Shown one piece after another: positions 10,693-19,378 of a DNA stretch of 53,431 bases. Each line of letters begins with the position of its first letter. Positions within the stretch are counted from its first letter, which is position 1. The position numbers and the translations under genes were made by a program. Under the pieces are notes generated by a model that saw only the letters and a list, made by a program, of their open reading frames with translations, had not been told where the DNA came from and made no database searches. This DNA is from Betaproteobacteria bacterium SCGC AG-212-J23 (lineage in GTDB: Bacteria; Pseudomonadota; Gammaproteobacteria; Burkholderiales; SG8-39), in NCBI GenBank assembly GCA_001644455.1, contig LSTF01000102.1, positions 1-53,431 on the forward strand, written 5' to 3'.

Positions 10693-12489
10693 ATGAAGCG
10701 GCATATCCGGGTTGCAGCGCTCGCGCTGCTGCCGGTCGTATTCGCAGGTTGCGGGCAGCAGCCGCTGCAGCCCTCGCAGACGCATATCCGCGCTGAGGAA
10801 CCGCGCGCAGAAGGCGCGATTCCGCCGCCGGTACAGATCACGCCGCTGCTGCCGAAGCCCAAGGCCTCCGCGAAACCGGAGACCTACAGCGTGGTGGTGA
10901 ACAACGTGCGCGTGCAGGAGCTGCTGTTCGCCCTGGCACGCGACGCGCGCATGCAGATCGACATCGATCCGGCGCTCACCGGCAGCGTCACGATCAACGC
11001 CATCGACCAGACTCTGCCGCAACTCCTGCAACGCATTGCACGCCAGGTCGAGATGCGCTACGAGATCGACGGCCAGACGCTGATGGTTTCGCGCGACACG
11101 CCGTTCCTGCGCTCGTACAAGATCGACTACCTGAGCGCTTCGCGCAACGTGAAGATGCAGTCGACCGCCTCCACCACCTTCGTCGGCGGCAGCGGCACGC
11201 CGGGCGCGCCGACCAGCACCACCGGCGCCACCTCGACCATCGACGTCCTCGCCCAGAACCACCTCTGGGAGTCGATCGTGCAGAACGTGAAAGACATCCT
11301 GCGCGAGACCGACAAGGCGCTGCCCCCCGGCATGAGCCAGCAGGCGGCCGCGGCGATGCTGGCGGCGCCGCCCGCCGCTCCCGCCCCGGCGACGCCGGGC
11401 GGGCCGGCCGCGCCGGTGCCGGCCGTCGCGATCCCACCGCAGCCGACCTATATCGAGGCGGCGGCGGTCATCGCCAACCGCGAAAGCGGCATCCTCTACG
11501 TGCGCGCCACGTCGAAGCAGCACGAGCGCGTGCAGGAGTTCCTCGACCAGGTGCTGGTCGGCGCGAAGCGCCAGGTGCTGATCGAGGCGACCGTGACCGA
11601 GGTACAGCTGCGCAACGAGTACCAGCGCGGCATCGACTGGGCGCGCATCCAGACTCCCGGCTTCTCCTTCGGCCAGCCGTCGCTCGCGCCGAGCACTTCG
11701 GCGACGCCGGGCTTCACGCCGGGCGCCTCGCTGCCCTTCATCAGCTTCGTCTCGAGCGGCGGCGCCTTCACCTTCAACCTCAAGCTGCTCGAGCAGTTCG
11801 GCGACGTGCGCGTGCTCTCCAGCCCGAAGCTCTCGGTGCTGAACAACCAGACGGCGATCCTGCGCGTGACGCGCGACATCATCTACTTCACCGTCACGCC
11901 CTCGACGCAGCCGATCACCTTCGCCGGCGGCGGCGCCGGCACCAACGTCGTCCAGGCTTCCTTCACCACCACGCCGAACGTCGCCGCGGAAGGCTTCATG
12001 ATGGCGGTGCTGCCGCAGATCAACGACAGCGATGCGATCGTGCTCAACGTGCGGCCGACCATCCGCCGGCGCGTCGACTCGGTCAAGGATCCGAATCCGG
12101 CGCTGCAGGTCTCGCCGACCAACCCGACGGCGATCCCGAACGAGATCCCGGTGTTCGAGACGCGCGAGTTCGATTCGATCCTGCGGCTGCAGAGCGGCCA
12201 GCTCGGCGTGCTCGCGGGATTGATGCAGGATATCGCCGAGAACACCGACTCGGGCATCCCCGGCATCCGCAGCCTGCCGCTGATCGGCGACCTGTTCAGC
12301 AACCGCGCGCAGCTCAGCCGCAAGACTGAACTCGTCATCTTTCTGCGCGCCACCGTGATCCAGGAACCGAGCATCGACGGCGACTTCCGCCGCTTCCGCG
12401 ACCAAGTCCCTGCCGAGAACTACTTCCAGAAGCCGAACCCGACCCGCGTCGCGCCGCCGCTCGGCCCAAAGGGCGAGCCGCTGCTCTAG
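10693..12489 (+). CDS. mshL: MSHA-type secretin, outer-membrane lipoprotein
   Basis: The outer-membrane secretin pore for the pilus has about 598 residues. A signal peptide ends at lipobox VVFAGC (Cys19). An STN/N-terminal domain is followed by an Ala/Pro-rich linker (about 210-250). The C-terminal secretin domain contains VLSSPKLSVLNNQTAILRV and the conserved GLMQDIAENTDSGIPG-type region. The ATG at 10693 with GGGAGG upstream is chosen over an upstream in-frame codon because it leaves a proper lipoprotein signal. The 89-base gap before it (10604-10692) is the longest among 6995-22007, and a near sigma-54 pattern there has wrong spacing. Confidence 0.92.
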   Translation: MKRHIRVAALALLPVVFAGCGQQPLQPSQTHIRAEEPRAEGAIPPPVQITPLLPKPKASAKPETYSVVVNNVRVQELLFALARDARMQIDIDPALTGSVTINAIDQTLPQLLQRIARQVEMRYEIDGQTLMVSRDTPFLRSYKIDYLSASRNVKMQSTASTTFVGGSGTPGAPTSTTGATSTIDVLAQNHLWESIVQNVKDILRETDKALPPGMSQQAAAAMLAAPPAAPAPATPGGPAAPVPAVAIPPQPTYIEAAAVIANRESGILYVRATSKQHERVQEFLDQVLVGAKRQVLIEATVTEVQLRNEYQRGIDWARIQTPGFSFGQPSLAPSTSATPGFTPGASLPFISFVSSGGAFTFNLKLLEQFGDVRVLSSPKLSVLNNQTAILRVTRDIIYFTVTPSTQPITFAGGGAGTNVVQASFTTTPNVAAEGFMMAVLPQINDSDAIVLNVRPTIRRRVDSVKDPNPALQVSPTNPTAIPNEIPVFETREFDSILRLQSGQLGVLAGLMQDIAENTDSGIPGIRSLPLIGDLFSNRAQLSRKTELVIFLRATVIQEPSIDGDFRRFRDQVPAENYFQKPNPTRVAPPLGPKGEPLL

Positions 12490-12490
12490 C

Positions 12491-13879
12491 ATGAGTCTGC
12501 TACTCGAAGCCCTCAAGAAGGCCGAAAAGGCCAAGGAGGAGGCGCAGCGACGCGCCCGCGACGAGCATCCCGCCGGCGAGCCTGAAGAGCTGCGCAGCGA
12601 GGGCGAGGCGCCGTCGGAGCCCGCAACCGAGGTGCCCGCCGCGCCGCAGGCCGCGGCTGCGCCGGTGCTGACGCGAGACAAGCTGCCGGAGATCTCGCAG
12701 AAGCTCGAGATCCTCAGCGACGACCTGCTGGACAAGCCTGCCGTCGAGGCGCCGCCGCCGGAGCGGCCGCGCACGCCGGCGCCGAGCATGAGCCCGCCGT
12801 CGGCCGCGGCACGCGACGAGGCGCGCGAAGCGGCAAGCCGCGCGTCAGCGCGCAAGGTATTCGAGGCGAAGTTCCGCGAGCCCAACCCGAAGATGCCGTT
12901 CTATCTCACGCTCGGCGTGCTCGGCGCGTTCGCGATCGGCACCGTGATCTACTTCTACATCCAGCTGCGCCCGCCGCAGCCGCTCGTCAATTCCAACCCG
13001 CCACGCCCGGCAGTCCAGGTTGCGACCGCCGCGGGGAGCGCGGCGACGCCGCAGGCCGCGGCGCCGGCCGCGAATCCGTCGGCGATTCCCGGGCTTCCTT
13101 CGACGGCGCCAGCGCCGGTCGCACCGCCGGTCGCACCGCAAGCCGCTCCCGCCACGCCGGCCGCGCCGCCTCCGCCGCAGGCGCCGGTTGCTGCCGCCCC
13201 GGTGACACCCGTGAAAAAGCCCGCGGCGGCAATCGGCCAGCTCGCGCCGCGCCTGTCGTCCGCATCACCGAACAGCACCGTGGAGATGAGCACGGCACGC
13301 GCCGTGCCGAGCGTGCACCCGAAGGTCGATGCGGGCTACGCCGCCTATCTCGCGGGCAATCTCGAGGCGGCGCGCGTCGAGTATCAGCAGGCGCTGAACG
13401 ACGATCCGACCAACCGCGATGCGCTGCTCGGCGTCGCGGCGATCGACGTGCGCTCCGGTCGCCTCGACGCCGCGGAGGCCTCCTACCTGAGGCTGCTGCA
13501 GATCGATCCGCGCGATGCCGAAGCGCAGGCGGCGCTCATGGCGGTGCGCAGCGGACGCGTCGATCCGCTCGCCGCCGAAAGCCGCCTGAAGTCGATGCTT
13601 GCCGTCGACCCCAAGGCGCACGCGCTCAACTTCGCGCTCGGCAACCAGCTCGCGCAACAGGGCCGCTGGCCCGAAGCGCAGGCGCAGTACTTCAAGGCGT
13701 TCGCCGCCGAGCCGAGCAACCCCGACTTCGCCTACAACCTCGCGGTCAGCCTCGACCACCTGCGCCAGCCGAAGCAGGCGCTCGAGTACTATAAACATGC
13801 GATCGCGCTCGCCAAGGTGCGTGGCGCGAGCTTTGACGTCACCGGCGCCGAAGCCCGCGTCGGACAGTTGAGCCGATGA
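12491..13879 (+). CDS. mshN: MshN-like TPR protein with membrane anchor
   Basis: The 462-residue bitopic protein begins MSLLLEALKKAEKAKEEA, the short cytoplasmic motif shared by MshN and GspB-like proteins. A membrane helix spans about residues 137-156. A long low-complexity Ala/Pro linker (about 160-245) crosses the periplasm. The C-terminal part contains about four tetratricopeptide repeats (for example GYAAYLAGNLEAARVEYQQA). It probably docks the secretin or other pilus parts. It starts one base after the mshL stop and overlaps mshE by four bases. Confidence 0.85.
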   Translation: MSLLLEALKKAEKAKEEAQRRARDEHPAGEPEELRSEGEAPSEPATEVPAAPQAAAAPVLTRDKLPEISQKLEILSDDLLDKPAVEAPPPERPRTPAPSMSPPSAAARDEAREAASRASARKVFEAKFREPNPKMPFYLTLGVLGAFAIGTVIYFYIQLRPPQPLVNSNPPRPAVQVATAAGSAATPQAAAPAANPSAIPGLPSTAPAPVAPPVAPQAAPATPAAPPPPQAPVAAAPVTPVKKPAAAIGQLAPRLSSASPNSTVEMSTARAVPSVHPKVDAGYAAYLAGNLEAARVEYQQALNDDPTNRDALLGVAAIDVRSGRLDAAEASYLRLLQIDPRDAEAQAALMAVRSGRVDPLAAESRLKSMLAVDPKAHALNFALGNQLAQQGRWPEAQAQYFKAFAAEPSNPDFAYNLAVSLDHLRQPKQALEYYKHAIALAKVRGASFDVTGAEARVGQLSR

Positions 13880-15585
13880 ATTCCCCCACTAATCCCCAAG
13901 CAAAGCGGCATCTCGGCCAGATCCTGATCGACCAGGGGATCCTCACCGAGGACCAGCTGCGCATCGCGCTCCTCGAGCAGACCAAGCAGCACGTGCCGGT
14001 CGGGCGGCTGCTGGTGCAGCTCGGCTTCGTCTCGGAAGCGACGCTGCGCGACGCCCTCTCCGAGAAGCTCGGGCTGCAGGCGGTGGACCTGTCGCGAATC
14101 ATCGTCGACCCGGCGGCGCTGAAGATGGTGCCGAAGGACATGGCGCGCCGCTACCGCATCTTCCCGGTGGCGCTCGACCGGCAGCAAAAGAAGTTCATCA
14201 TCGCGCTGGCCGACACCAACAACATCGTCGCCGTCGACCAGGTGCGCGCGCACCTGAAAGGCGGCTACGAGATCGAGCTGCGCATCGCCGGCGATTCGGA
14301 CATCGAGCGCGCGATCGAGCACTACTACGGCCACGAGTTCTCGATCGACGGCATCCTGAAGGAGATCGAGACCGGCGAGGTCGACTACGCCACGGTCGCC
14401 GAGGGCGACGAGTACTCGCAGCCGGTGGTGCGGCTCATCTCGGCGCTGCTCGCCGACGCGGTCGAGCGCGGCGCGTCCGACATCCACTTCGAGCCGGAGC
14501 AGAACTTCCTGCGCATCCGCTACCGCATCGACGGCGTGCTGCGCCAGATCCGCTCGCTGCACAAGACCTACTGGCCGGCGATGGCGGTGCGCCTGAAAGT
14601 GATGGCGAAGATGAACATCGCCGAGACGCGCGCGCCGCAGGACGGCCGCATCTCGGCGACGCTCTCCGGGCGGGTCATCGACTTCCGCGTCGCCAGCCTG
14701 CCGACCACGCACGGCGAGAACCTGGTGCTGCGCATTCTCGACCGGCAAAAGGGCATCGTGCCGCTCGACAAGCTGAACCTGGAAGAGGCGCAGCTCGAGC
14801 AGCTGAAGCGCATGATCGCGCGGCCCGAGGGCATCATCCTCGTCACCGGGCCGACCGGCAGCGGCAAGACGACGACGCTGTACTCGATCCTGAACCACAT
14901 CAATTCCGACGGCGTCAACGTCATGACGCTGGAAGACCCGGTCGAATACCCGATGACCCTCATCCGCCAGACCTCGGTCGCCGAGGCGGCGAAGCTCGAT
15001 TTCGCCAACGGCATCCGCGCCATGATGCGCCAGGACCCGGACGTGATCCTGGTGGGCGAGATCCGCGACCGGGAGACCGCGGAGATGGCGTTCCGCGCCG
15101 CCATGACCGGCCACCAGGTGTACTCGACGCTGCACACCAACTCCGCCGCCGGCGCGTTTCCGCGCCTGCTCGACATCGGCATCGTCCCCGACATCCTGGC
15201 GGGCAACATCATCGGCATCCTCGCGCAGCGCCTGGTGCGCAAGCTGTGCCGCACCTGCCGCCAGTCGTACGACCCGGACGTGCGCGAGCGGCGCCTGCTC
15301 GGCGCCACGCCCAGCGAGGCGCTGGCGCTGTTCCGCGCCGTGGGCTGCGAGCAGTGCGACTACCAGGGCTTCAAGGGCCGCCAGTCGATCCTCGAGCTGC
15401 TGAAGATCGACTCCGGCATCGACGAGCTGATCGCACGCCGCGCCACCGCGCGCGAGATCCTCACCGCGGCGCGCGCCAACGGCTTCAAGACGCTCGCCGA
15501 CGACGGCGTGCGCCTGGTGCGCTCCGGGGCCACCAGCCTGGAAGAGCTGATGCGCGTGGTCGACCTCACCGACCGAATGGCGTGA
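13876..15585 (+). CDS. mshE: MSHA-type pilus assembly ATPase, GspE/PilB family
   Basis: The extension ATPase of the pilus has 569 residues. The N-terminus carries two MshEN-type repeats (about residues 11-35 and 41-64, RHLGQILIDQGILTEDQL and VGRLLVQLGFVSEATL). This motif binds cyclic di-GMP in characterised MshE. The GspE core has Walker A GPTGSGKT (325-332), Asp box TLEDPVEY, Walker B ILVGEIRDRET and a four-cysteine zinc site (CRTCR...CEQCD). All catalytic elements look intact. Its ATG overlaps mshN by four bases. Confidence 0.95.
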   Translation: MNSPTNPQAKRHLGQILIDQGILTEDQLRIALLEQTKQHVPVGRLLVQLGFVSEATLRDALSEKLGLQAVDLSRIIVDPAALKMVPKDMARRYRIFPVALDRQQKKFIIALADTNNIVAVDQVRAHLKGGYEIELRIAGDSDIERAIEHYYGHEFSIDGILKEIETGEVDYATVAEGDEYSQPVVRLISALLADAVERGASDIHFEPEQNFLRIRYRIDGVLRQIRSLHKTYWPAMAVRLKVMAKMNIAETRAPQDGRISATLSGRVIDFRVASLPTTHGENLVLRILDRQKGIVPLDKLNLEEAQLEQLKRMIARPEGIILVTGPTGSGKTTTLYSILNHINSDGVNVMTLEDPVEYPMTLIRQTSVAEAAKLDFANGIRAMMRQDPDVILVGEIRDRETAEMAFRAAMTGHQVYSTLHTNSAAGAFPRLLDIGIVPDILAGNIIGILAQRLVRKLCRTCRQSYDPDVRERRLLGATPSEALALFRAVGCEQCDYQGFKGRQSILELLKIDSGIDELIARRATAREILTAARANGFKTLADDGVRLVRSGATSLEELMRVVDLTDRMA

Positions 15586-15592
15586 TGACGCC

Positions 15593-16795
15593 ATGCCGCT
15601 CTTCTCGTACAAGGCAATCGATACCCGCGGCAAGTCGGTAACCGGACGCGTCGAGGCGGTGAACCTGTTCGACCTCGAGCAGCGCCTGCTGCGCATGGAG
15701 CTCGACCTCGTCGCCGGCGCGCCCTCCAGCCAGGGCAACCGCTTCCTCGGCGGACGCATCACGCGGCAAGACCTGATCAACTTCTGCTTCCACCTCGAGC
15801 AGCTCGCCACCGCCGGCGTGCCGGTGATCGAGGGCCTCGCCGACCTGCGCGAGAGCGTCGAGAACCCGCGCTTCCGCGAAGTCGTCGCCGGGCTGGTGGA
15901 GTCGATCGAGGGCGGCAAGAACCTCTCCGCCGCGCTCGCCGAGTTCCCCGAGGTGTTCAGCAAGGTGTTCGTCAGCCTGGTGCGCTCCGGCGAGCAGACC
16001 GGCAAGCTGTCGGAAGTGCTGAAGAGCCTGACCGAGACGCTGAAGTGGGAGGACGAGCTCGCGGCGCAGACCAAGAAACTGATGGTCTACCCGGCGTTCG
16101 TCGGCTCGATCGTGCTGATCGTCACGTTCTTCCTCATGATCTACCTCGTGCCGCAGATGACCGGCTTCATCCGCAACATGGGGCAGGACATTCCGCTGCA
16201 GACGCGCATCCTCATCTTCGTCTCCAACTTCTTCGTCGACTACTGGTGGGCGGTCCTCGCCGCGCCGTTCGTCGCCTGGGGCGCGCTCAAGTTCGCGCTG
16301 TACCGCAATCCGGCGCTCGCCTTCGTGCTCGACTACTACAAGCTGAGAGTGCCGCTGCTCGGGCCGATCCTGCGCAAGATCATCCTGTCGCGCTTCGCCT
16401 CGAGCTTCGCCATGATGTATGCGTCGGGCATCACCGTGCTGGACGCGATGCGCAGCTGCGAGGAGATCGTCGGCAACAAGCCGATCGAGCAGGCGCTGAA
16501 GACCGCCGGGCAGCAGATCGCCGAGGGCAAGAACCTCACCGTCGCCTTCCAGGACCTGAACATCTTCCCGCCGCTGGTGATCCGCATGCTGCGCATCGGC
16601 GAGAACACCGGCGCGCTCGACACCTCGCTGCTCAACGTCGCGTACTTCTACAACCGCGAGGTGCGCGAGTCGATCGGCAAGGTCCAGGCGCTGATCGAGC
16701 CGGCGATGACCATCGTCCTCGGCTGCCTGCTCGGCTGGGTGATGCTGTCGGTGCTCGGCCCGGTCTACGACTCCATCTCGAAGATGAAATTCTGA
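15593..16795 (+). CDS. mshG: MSHA-type inner-membrane platform protein, GspF/PilC family
   Basis: The 400-residue polytopic protein organises the pilus machine in the inner membrane and contacts the ATPase. It has the duplicated GspF cytoplasmic domain (about 65-190 and 270-390), including LEQLATAGVPVIEGLADLRE and FASSFAMMYASGITVLDAM, and three membrane helices. The C-terminus (GPVYDSISKMKF) is the typical GspF ending. It lies seven bases after mshE. Confidence 0.95.
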   Translation: MPLFSYKAIDTRGKSVTGRVEAVNLFDLEQRLLRMELDLVAGAPSSQGNRFLGGRITRQDLINFCFHLEQLATAGVPVIEGLADLRESVENPRFREVVAGLVESIEGGKNLSAALAEFPEVFSKVFVSLVRSGEQTGKLSEVLKSLTETLKWEDELAAQTKKLMVYPAFVGSIVLIVTFFLMIYLVPQMTGFIRNMGQDIPLQTRILIFVSNFFVDYWWAVLAAPFVAWGALKFALYRNPALAFVLDYYKLRVPLLGPILRKIILSRFASSFAMMYASGITVLDAMRSCEEIVGNKPIEQALKTAGQQIAEGKNLTVAFQDLNIFPPLVIRMLRIGENTGALDTSLLNVAYFYNREVRESIGKVQALIEPAMTIVLGCLLGWVMLSVLGPVYDSISKMKF

Positions 16796-16797
16796 GC

Positions 16798-18354
16798 ATG
16801 GCCGCCCGCCGCGTTCTCTACGTCACTGCCGAGGATCACTACCTGTATCGCGCCGGCGGCGGCGCGCTCGAGCTGGAAGGCAAGTTCTCCGGCGACGACC
16901 TCGGCATCACCACCTTCCGCGAGCACCTGCTGTCGCGCCCCGGGGGCCTGTTCTCGGTGGTGGCGGACCTCGCGGGCGAGGACTTCCACGAGGAACAGAT
17001 CCCTTTCCTGCGCGGCGCCGACCGCGAGGCGATCGTGCAGCGGCGCCTGGCGCAGCGCTACCGCGACACCCGCCTCGCGACCGCGCTGTCGCTCGGCGAA
17101 GCGCCGAGCGCCGAGCGCCGCAACGAGCGGCTGCTGCTCGCCTCGTTCACCAACACGCAGCAGCTCGCGCCCTGGCTCGACGCGCTCGAGGAGGCCGGGG
17201 CGCGCCTCGCCGGCGTGTATTCGGCGCCGCTGCTCGCGCCGGTGCTCGCCGCGCGCCTCGGCGTGAAGGGCGGGCGGGCGCTGATCGTCACCGCGACGCG
17301 CGCCGGCCTGCGGCAGTGCTACATCGACAACGGCAAGCTTCGCTTCGCGCGCCTGGAGCGCACCATCGACATGGTGCCGCAGGCGCTCGCCATGTTCGTG
17401 CGCTCGGAGACGCACCGCCTGGCGCAATACCTCGTCACCCTGCGCGCCCTGCCGCGCGAGGGCGCACCGGTGCAGGTATTCGTGGTCGCGCCGCCGGGGC
17501 AGCGCGAGGTGTTCGAGCAGGCGCTCGCCTCGGACGCGCGGCTCGTCTTCCACACCGTCGACTACGCGCACGCCTTGCAGGCGATCAAGCTGCGCAAGGT
17601 GCCGGAAGTGACGCGCGCCGAAGCGCTGTACCTGCACCTCGCCGCCGTTCGCGCGCCTCGCGAGCAGTTCGCCAGCCGCCAGGATCGCCGCCGCTACACC
17701 GTCTGGCAGCTGCAGCGCGGCGTGGTCGCCGCCGGCGCGGTCGGCCTTGCCGCGTGCGTGCTCTACAGCGGGGTGAAGGGGCTCGAGATGATGGACATGC
17801 GCGATCGCGCCACCGCGCAGCAGCGCGAGGCGCGCACCGCGGCGGAGCAGTACGAGCGCATCACCGCGGCTTTCCCGGTGACGCAGACCTCGAGCGAGAA
17901 CCTGAAAGTCGCGGTGGTCGAGTTCCGCCGCATCGCCGATCGCAGCGCGTCCCCGGAGCCGGCGCTGGTGCACCTTTCGCAGGTGCTGGGCCGCTTTCCG
18001 CAGGTGGAAATCGACAGCATCAATTGGAGCGCCGGGCGGGCGGGCGAGCGCCTCACCGCCAAGCCGGCGCCTTCGTCGCCGGCCGCGCAGAAGCCCGAGG
18101 CCGTCAGCGACCTCGCCGTGGTCGTCGAAGTTTCCGGGCGCGTCAACGCGACCCAGCGCACCGACTACCGCGGCATCACCGCACAGGTGGAAAGCTTTGC
18201 CGCCGCGCTCGCCACGTCCGGCTACCGGTTGGTCGAGCGCAAGCTGCCCTTCGACGTCACTTCCGAAGGCACCCTGACGGGCGATATCGGCGCGGCGACC
18301 GATCCGAACGACGCGCCGCGCTTCACCATCGTGCTTGCGAGGCCGCTGCCATGA
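16798..18354 (+). CDS. mshI: MshI-like assembly protein (PilM/GspL-like plus PilN-like)
   Basis: The 518-residue protein has a cytoplasmic N-terminal region of about 300 residues with weak actin-fold/GspL character (IVTATRAGLRQCYIDNGKLRFARLERT). A single membrane helix follows (about 307-325), then a coiled coil (about 328-365) and a periplasmic domain resembling PilN. It therefore looks like PilM and PilN functions in one chain. ATG at 16798, two bases after mshG; an upstream open frame running through mshG is a shadow. Its end overlaps the next gene by four bases. Symbol assigned by order and architecture. Confidence 0.75.
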   Translation: MAARRVLYVTAEDHYLYRAGGGALELEGKFSGDDLGITTFREHLLSRPGGLFSVVADLAGEDFHEEQIPFLRGADREAIVQRRLAQRYRDTRLATALSLGEAPSAERRNERLLLASFTNTQQLAPWLDALEEAGARLAGVYSAPLLAPVLAARLGVKGGRALIVTATRAGLRQCYIDNGKLRFARLERTIDMVPQALAMFVRSETHRLAQYLVTLRALPREGAPVQVFVVAPPGQREVFEQALASDARLVFHTVDYAHALQAIKLRKVPEVTRAEALYLHLAAVRAPREQFASRQDRRRYTVWQLQRGVVAAGAVGLAACVLYSGVKGLEMMDMRDRATAQQREARTAAEQYERITAAFPVTQTSSENLKVAVVEFRRIADRSASPEPALVHLSQVLGRFPQVEIDSINWSAGRAGERLTAKPAPSSPAAQKPEAVSDLAVVVEVSGRVNATQRTDYRGITAQVESFAAALATSGYRLVERKLPFDVTSEGTLTGDIGAATDPNDAPRFTIVLARPLP

Positions 18355-18959
18355 CCTTCACCCGGGAGGAGCTGAAGCGCCTGACGCTGCCGCTGCTCAT
18401 CGGCCTGGCCATGCTCGCCGTCGGCGCGGGCGTCGTCTTCAGCGCCGGCGAAGGAATGCGTACCGCGCAGGTGCGCCTTTCCCAGGCGCAGGCCGAGCGG
18501 CGGCAGAATGCCGAGCGGCTGGCGCGCATCGCCGAGGAGGAGCGCGAGGTCAACCAGAAGATGGACGTCTACAAGCAGCTCAAGGCGCTCAATATCCTCG
18601 GCGAGGAGCGCCGCCTGGAATGGGCGGACGCGATCAACCGCATCCGCGTGCAGCGCGAGCTGCTCGACGTGCGTTATCGCGTCGAGCGCCAGAAGCTGGT
18701 CGCCTCCGTCCCCGGCAAGCCCGCCAACGTCGATTTCTACGCCAGCGCCATGCGCGTCGACCTGCAGCTGCTGCACGAGCAGGACCTGCTGAACTTCCTC
18801 GCCGACCTGCGCGCCTCGGGCAATGCCTACTATTCGGTGAAGAAGTGCGTGCTGACGCGCACCGGCCAGGCGGTCGGCGGCATCGCCATGACGCCGCGCC
18901 TCTCGGCGCAATGCGACATCGATCTCATCACGGTCGTCGACCGGGCGGCCAAACAATGA
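18351..18959 (+). CDS. mshJ: MshJ/PilO-like inner-membrane assembly protein
   Basis: The 202-residue protein has one N-terminal membrane helix (about 13-31), a coiled coil (about 38-75) and a small periplasmic domain. This PilO/GspM-like layout is expected to pair with the MshI-like protein and link the platform to the secretin. Sequence identity to named MshJ is not obvious by eye; the call rests on topology, length and position between mshI- and mshK-like genes. ATGA overlaps at both ends indicate tight coupling. Confidence 0.7.
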   Translation: MTFTREELKRLTLPLLIGLAMLAVGAGVVFSAGEGMRTAQVRLSQAQAERRQNAERLARIAEEEREVNQKMDVYKQLKALNILGEERRLEWADAINRIRVQRELLDVRYRVERQKLVASVPGKPANVDFYASAMRVDLQLLHEQDLLNFLADLRASGNAYYSVKKCVLTRTGQAVGGIAMTPRLSAQCDIDLITVVDRAAKQ

Positions 18960-19378
18960 AAACCCTGCTTGCGATCCTTGCCTGCCTGCTGCTCGCGCCG
19001 GCCGCGCACGCGCAGGAGCTCGGCCGCCTGTTCTTCACGCCGGACCAGCGCGCCGCGCTCGACGCGCGACGCAAGGCGCGCGTGCCGGACAAGCCGTCAG
19101 CGCAGGCCGTGGTTTCACCGACCACCCGCCTCGACGGCTACGTGAAGCGCTCGGAAGGCCCGTCGACGGTTTGGGTCAACGGCGAGACCCTGCTCGAGAC
19201 TTCGCCGGAGGCGCCGCGCATCGGCGCCACGCGCCGCGACGACGGTCGCGTCTCGGTGACCGTGGGCGAGAGCGGCGCGCGCGTCGGCCTCAAGCCCGGC
19301 GAGGTGCTCGACCGCGGCACCGGCGAGGTGCGCAACGGCCTGGGCGGCGGCGAGATCCGCATCAACCCCGCGCGATGA
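18956..19378 (+). CDS. mshK: MshK/PilP-like periplasmic protein
   Basis: The 140-residue protein has a Sec signal peptide ending near residue 20 (PAAHAQ) and a small beta-rich domain (about 60-140: VKRSEGPSTVWVNGETLLE and VGLKPGEVLDRGTGEV). It resembles MshK or PilP, which connect inner-membrane assembly proteins to the secretin. The domain is short and the assignment is positional. Four-base overlaps with both neighbours. Confidence 0.65.
   Translation: MKTLLAILACLLLAPAAHAQELGRLFFTPDQRAALDARRKARVPDKPSAQAVVSPTTRLDGYVKRSEGPSTVWVNGETLLETSPEAPRIGATRRDDGRVSVTVGESGARVGLKPGEVLDRGTGEVRNGLGGGEIRINPAR

Noticed and set aside
10648-12885. Minus-strand open frame of 745 codons opposite mshL and mshN.
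   Set aside because: It is an Arg/Asp/Ala-rich shadow with no recognisable domain, and the sense strand encodes a clear secretin.
12990-13240. A GC-rich repeat tract resembling a tandem repeat locus.
   Set aside because: It is the Ala/Pro-rich linker of the MshN-like protein. Units are irregular and explained by coding low complexity.
13789-16074. Minus-strand open frame of 761 codons opposite mshE and mshG.
   Set aside because: It is a GC-driven shadow; the opposite strand has intact Walker motifs and GspF domains.
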